Assembly (NCBI GenBank): GCA_028023455.1
Contig: JAQFVV010012398.1
Location: 6,286,682 to 6,350,681 of the forward strand
Source: Epiperipatus broadwayi
Lineage: Eukaryota > Onychophora > Udeonychophora > Euonychophora > Peripatidae
Direction: 5' to 3'
Length of the DNA stretch: 64,000 nucleotides
Shown here: positions 63,461 through 64,000 of the stretch, one piece after another
Position numbering within the stretch: position 1 is the stretch's first letter
Layout of the letters: each line of letters starts with the position of its first letter
Position numbers and translations under genes: made by a program
Notes under the pieces: model-generated
Told to the model about the DNA's origin: nothing
Databases searched by the model: none
The model's input: only the letters and a program-made list of their open reading frames with translations

Positions 63461-63555
63461 TACTGCCACTTTTGATTCTTTTTCAGTAACTCAAAATAGA
63501 GATTTTGCTATTTTTGATTTATTCTGCAGGAATTTTTTAAAGTAGTTAATTAGAC

Positions 63556-64000
63556 CTAAATTGCCTGCAATTCTTTGACATTCATTGGCTTTTCTATCTT
63601 TTTAATGACTTTTACCTTTTCAGGCAAAGGATGTTTCCCTTTGCCAGAAATTATGTATCCTAGAAAAACCAATTGTTTAGTGTTCCATACACTTTTTGGG
63701 GCATTTAGTTTTACTCTGAAATTATTTAATTTTGCATATACTTTAATCAATTTTTGATGTAAAGTGTTCTCCAAGTCCACTGTTACTAGTATATTTTCAA
63801 AATAGGGTATGACACTCTCAAATCCCTGCAATAGTGTATCAATTTTCACCTGAAATATATTTGGGGGTGTTGATATGCCAAACAGCAATCTATTGCACTT
63901 AAATAACCCAAATTGTGTAGTGATTATTAATATTTTGGCAGTTTACTTTGTCACTTAGATCTGGTGAAAAGCTACATTTAGATCAAGTTTTGCAATATAG
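63556..64000 (-). pseudogene. pol: Reverse transcriptase relic, cut by window edge
   Basis: At the right edge KLDLNVAFHQI carries the first RT aspartate. Then LLFGISTPPNIFQ and LLQGFESVIPYFENILVT, where the YxDD catalytic pair is replaced by EN. FLGYIISGKGKHPLPEKV and PMNVKELQAI follow. The element's upstream gag, protease and 5' LTR lie outside the window. Confidence 0.88.

Overview
This window comes from a strongly AT-rich eukaryotic nuclear genome, almost certainly a metazoan. The evidence is the mixture of animal-type non-LTR retrotransposons, Ty3-type LTR elements, inverted-repeat DNA elements with 8-bp target duplications, tRNA-like short repeats and long trinucleotide microsatellites. 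I see no intact host protein-coding gene, rRNA gene, CRISPR array or bacterial-style operon. The species cannot be named from sequence alone. Essentially every coding stretch is a broken transposable-element gene; the one exception in kind is a decayed C2H2 zinc-finger reading frame at about 43.8-46.3 kb.

Layout. 1-4.96 kb: decayed plus-strand LINE with a PHD-like ORF1 remnant and a Jockey/CR1-like ORF2 remnant. 7.63-11.87 kb: nearly complete plus-strand LINE ORF2 (endonuclease, RT, C-terminal zinc knuckle) with only one frameshift and one nonsense codon, plus its 3' UTR. 11.9-29.6 kb: mostly anonymous AT-rich DNA holding a minus-strand LINE RT relic (16.5-17.1 kb), a first copy of an unidentified family (A, 19.5-22.1 kb), one reverse-oriented block of a tRNA-like tandem family (C, 25.0-25.65 kb), an 89-bp tandem duplication and a minus-strand coiled-coil coding relic. 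29.6-31.1 kb: an array of family C.

31.1-52.7 kb is a nested structure. Two direct copies of a ~2.2-2.3 kb family (B) flank a ~3.3 kb core with the broken zinc-finger frame. The left B copy was interrupted by a ~9.1 kb Ty3-like element (32788-41903, itself carrying a 600-bp MITE in its 5' LTR) and by a ~740-bp fold-back element derived from family C. The right B copy was interrupted by a 3.83-kb element (A) with imperfect terminal inverted repeats and an 8-bp target duplication.

53.6-59.15 kb: a minus-strand L1/Tx1-like LINE with ORF1 and ORF2, between trinucleotide microsatellites. 59.69-60.11 kb: a fold-back element with nested palindromes. 60.1-61.4 kb: a minus-strand Jockey/CR1-like LINE 3' fragment ending in a long (AAT)n tract. 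61.4-64 kb: a second Ty3-like pol on the minus strand that runs off the right edge.

Because almost everything is mobile DNA, the 'interaction' here is chronological: the interruptions let the order of insertions be read (family B first, then the LTR element, fold-back and element A; the MITE after the LTR element). Homologies stated between parts of the window were read by eye from the sequence and need a dot plot for exact limits.
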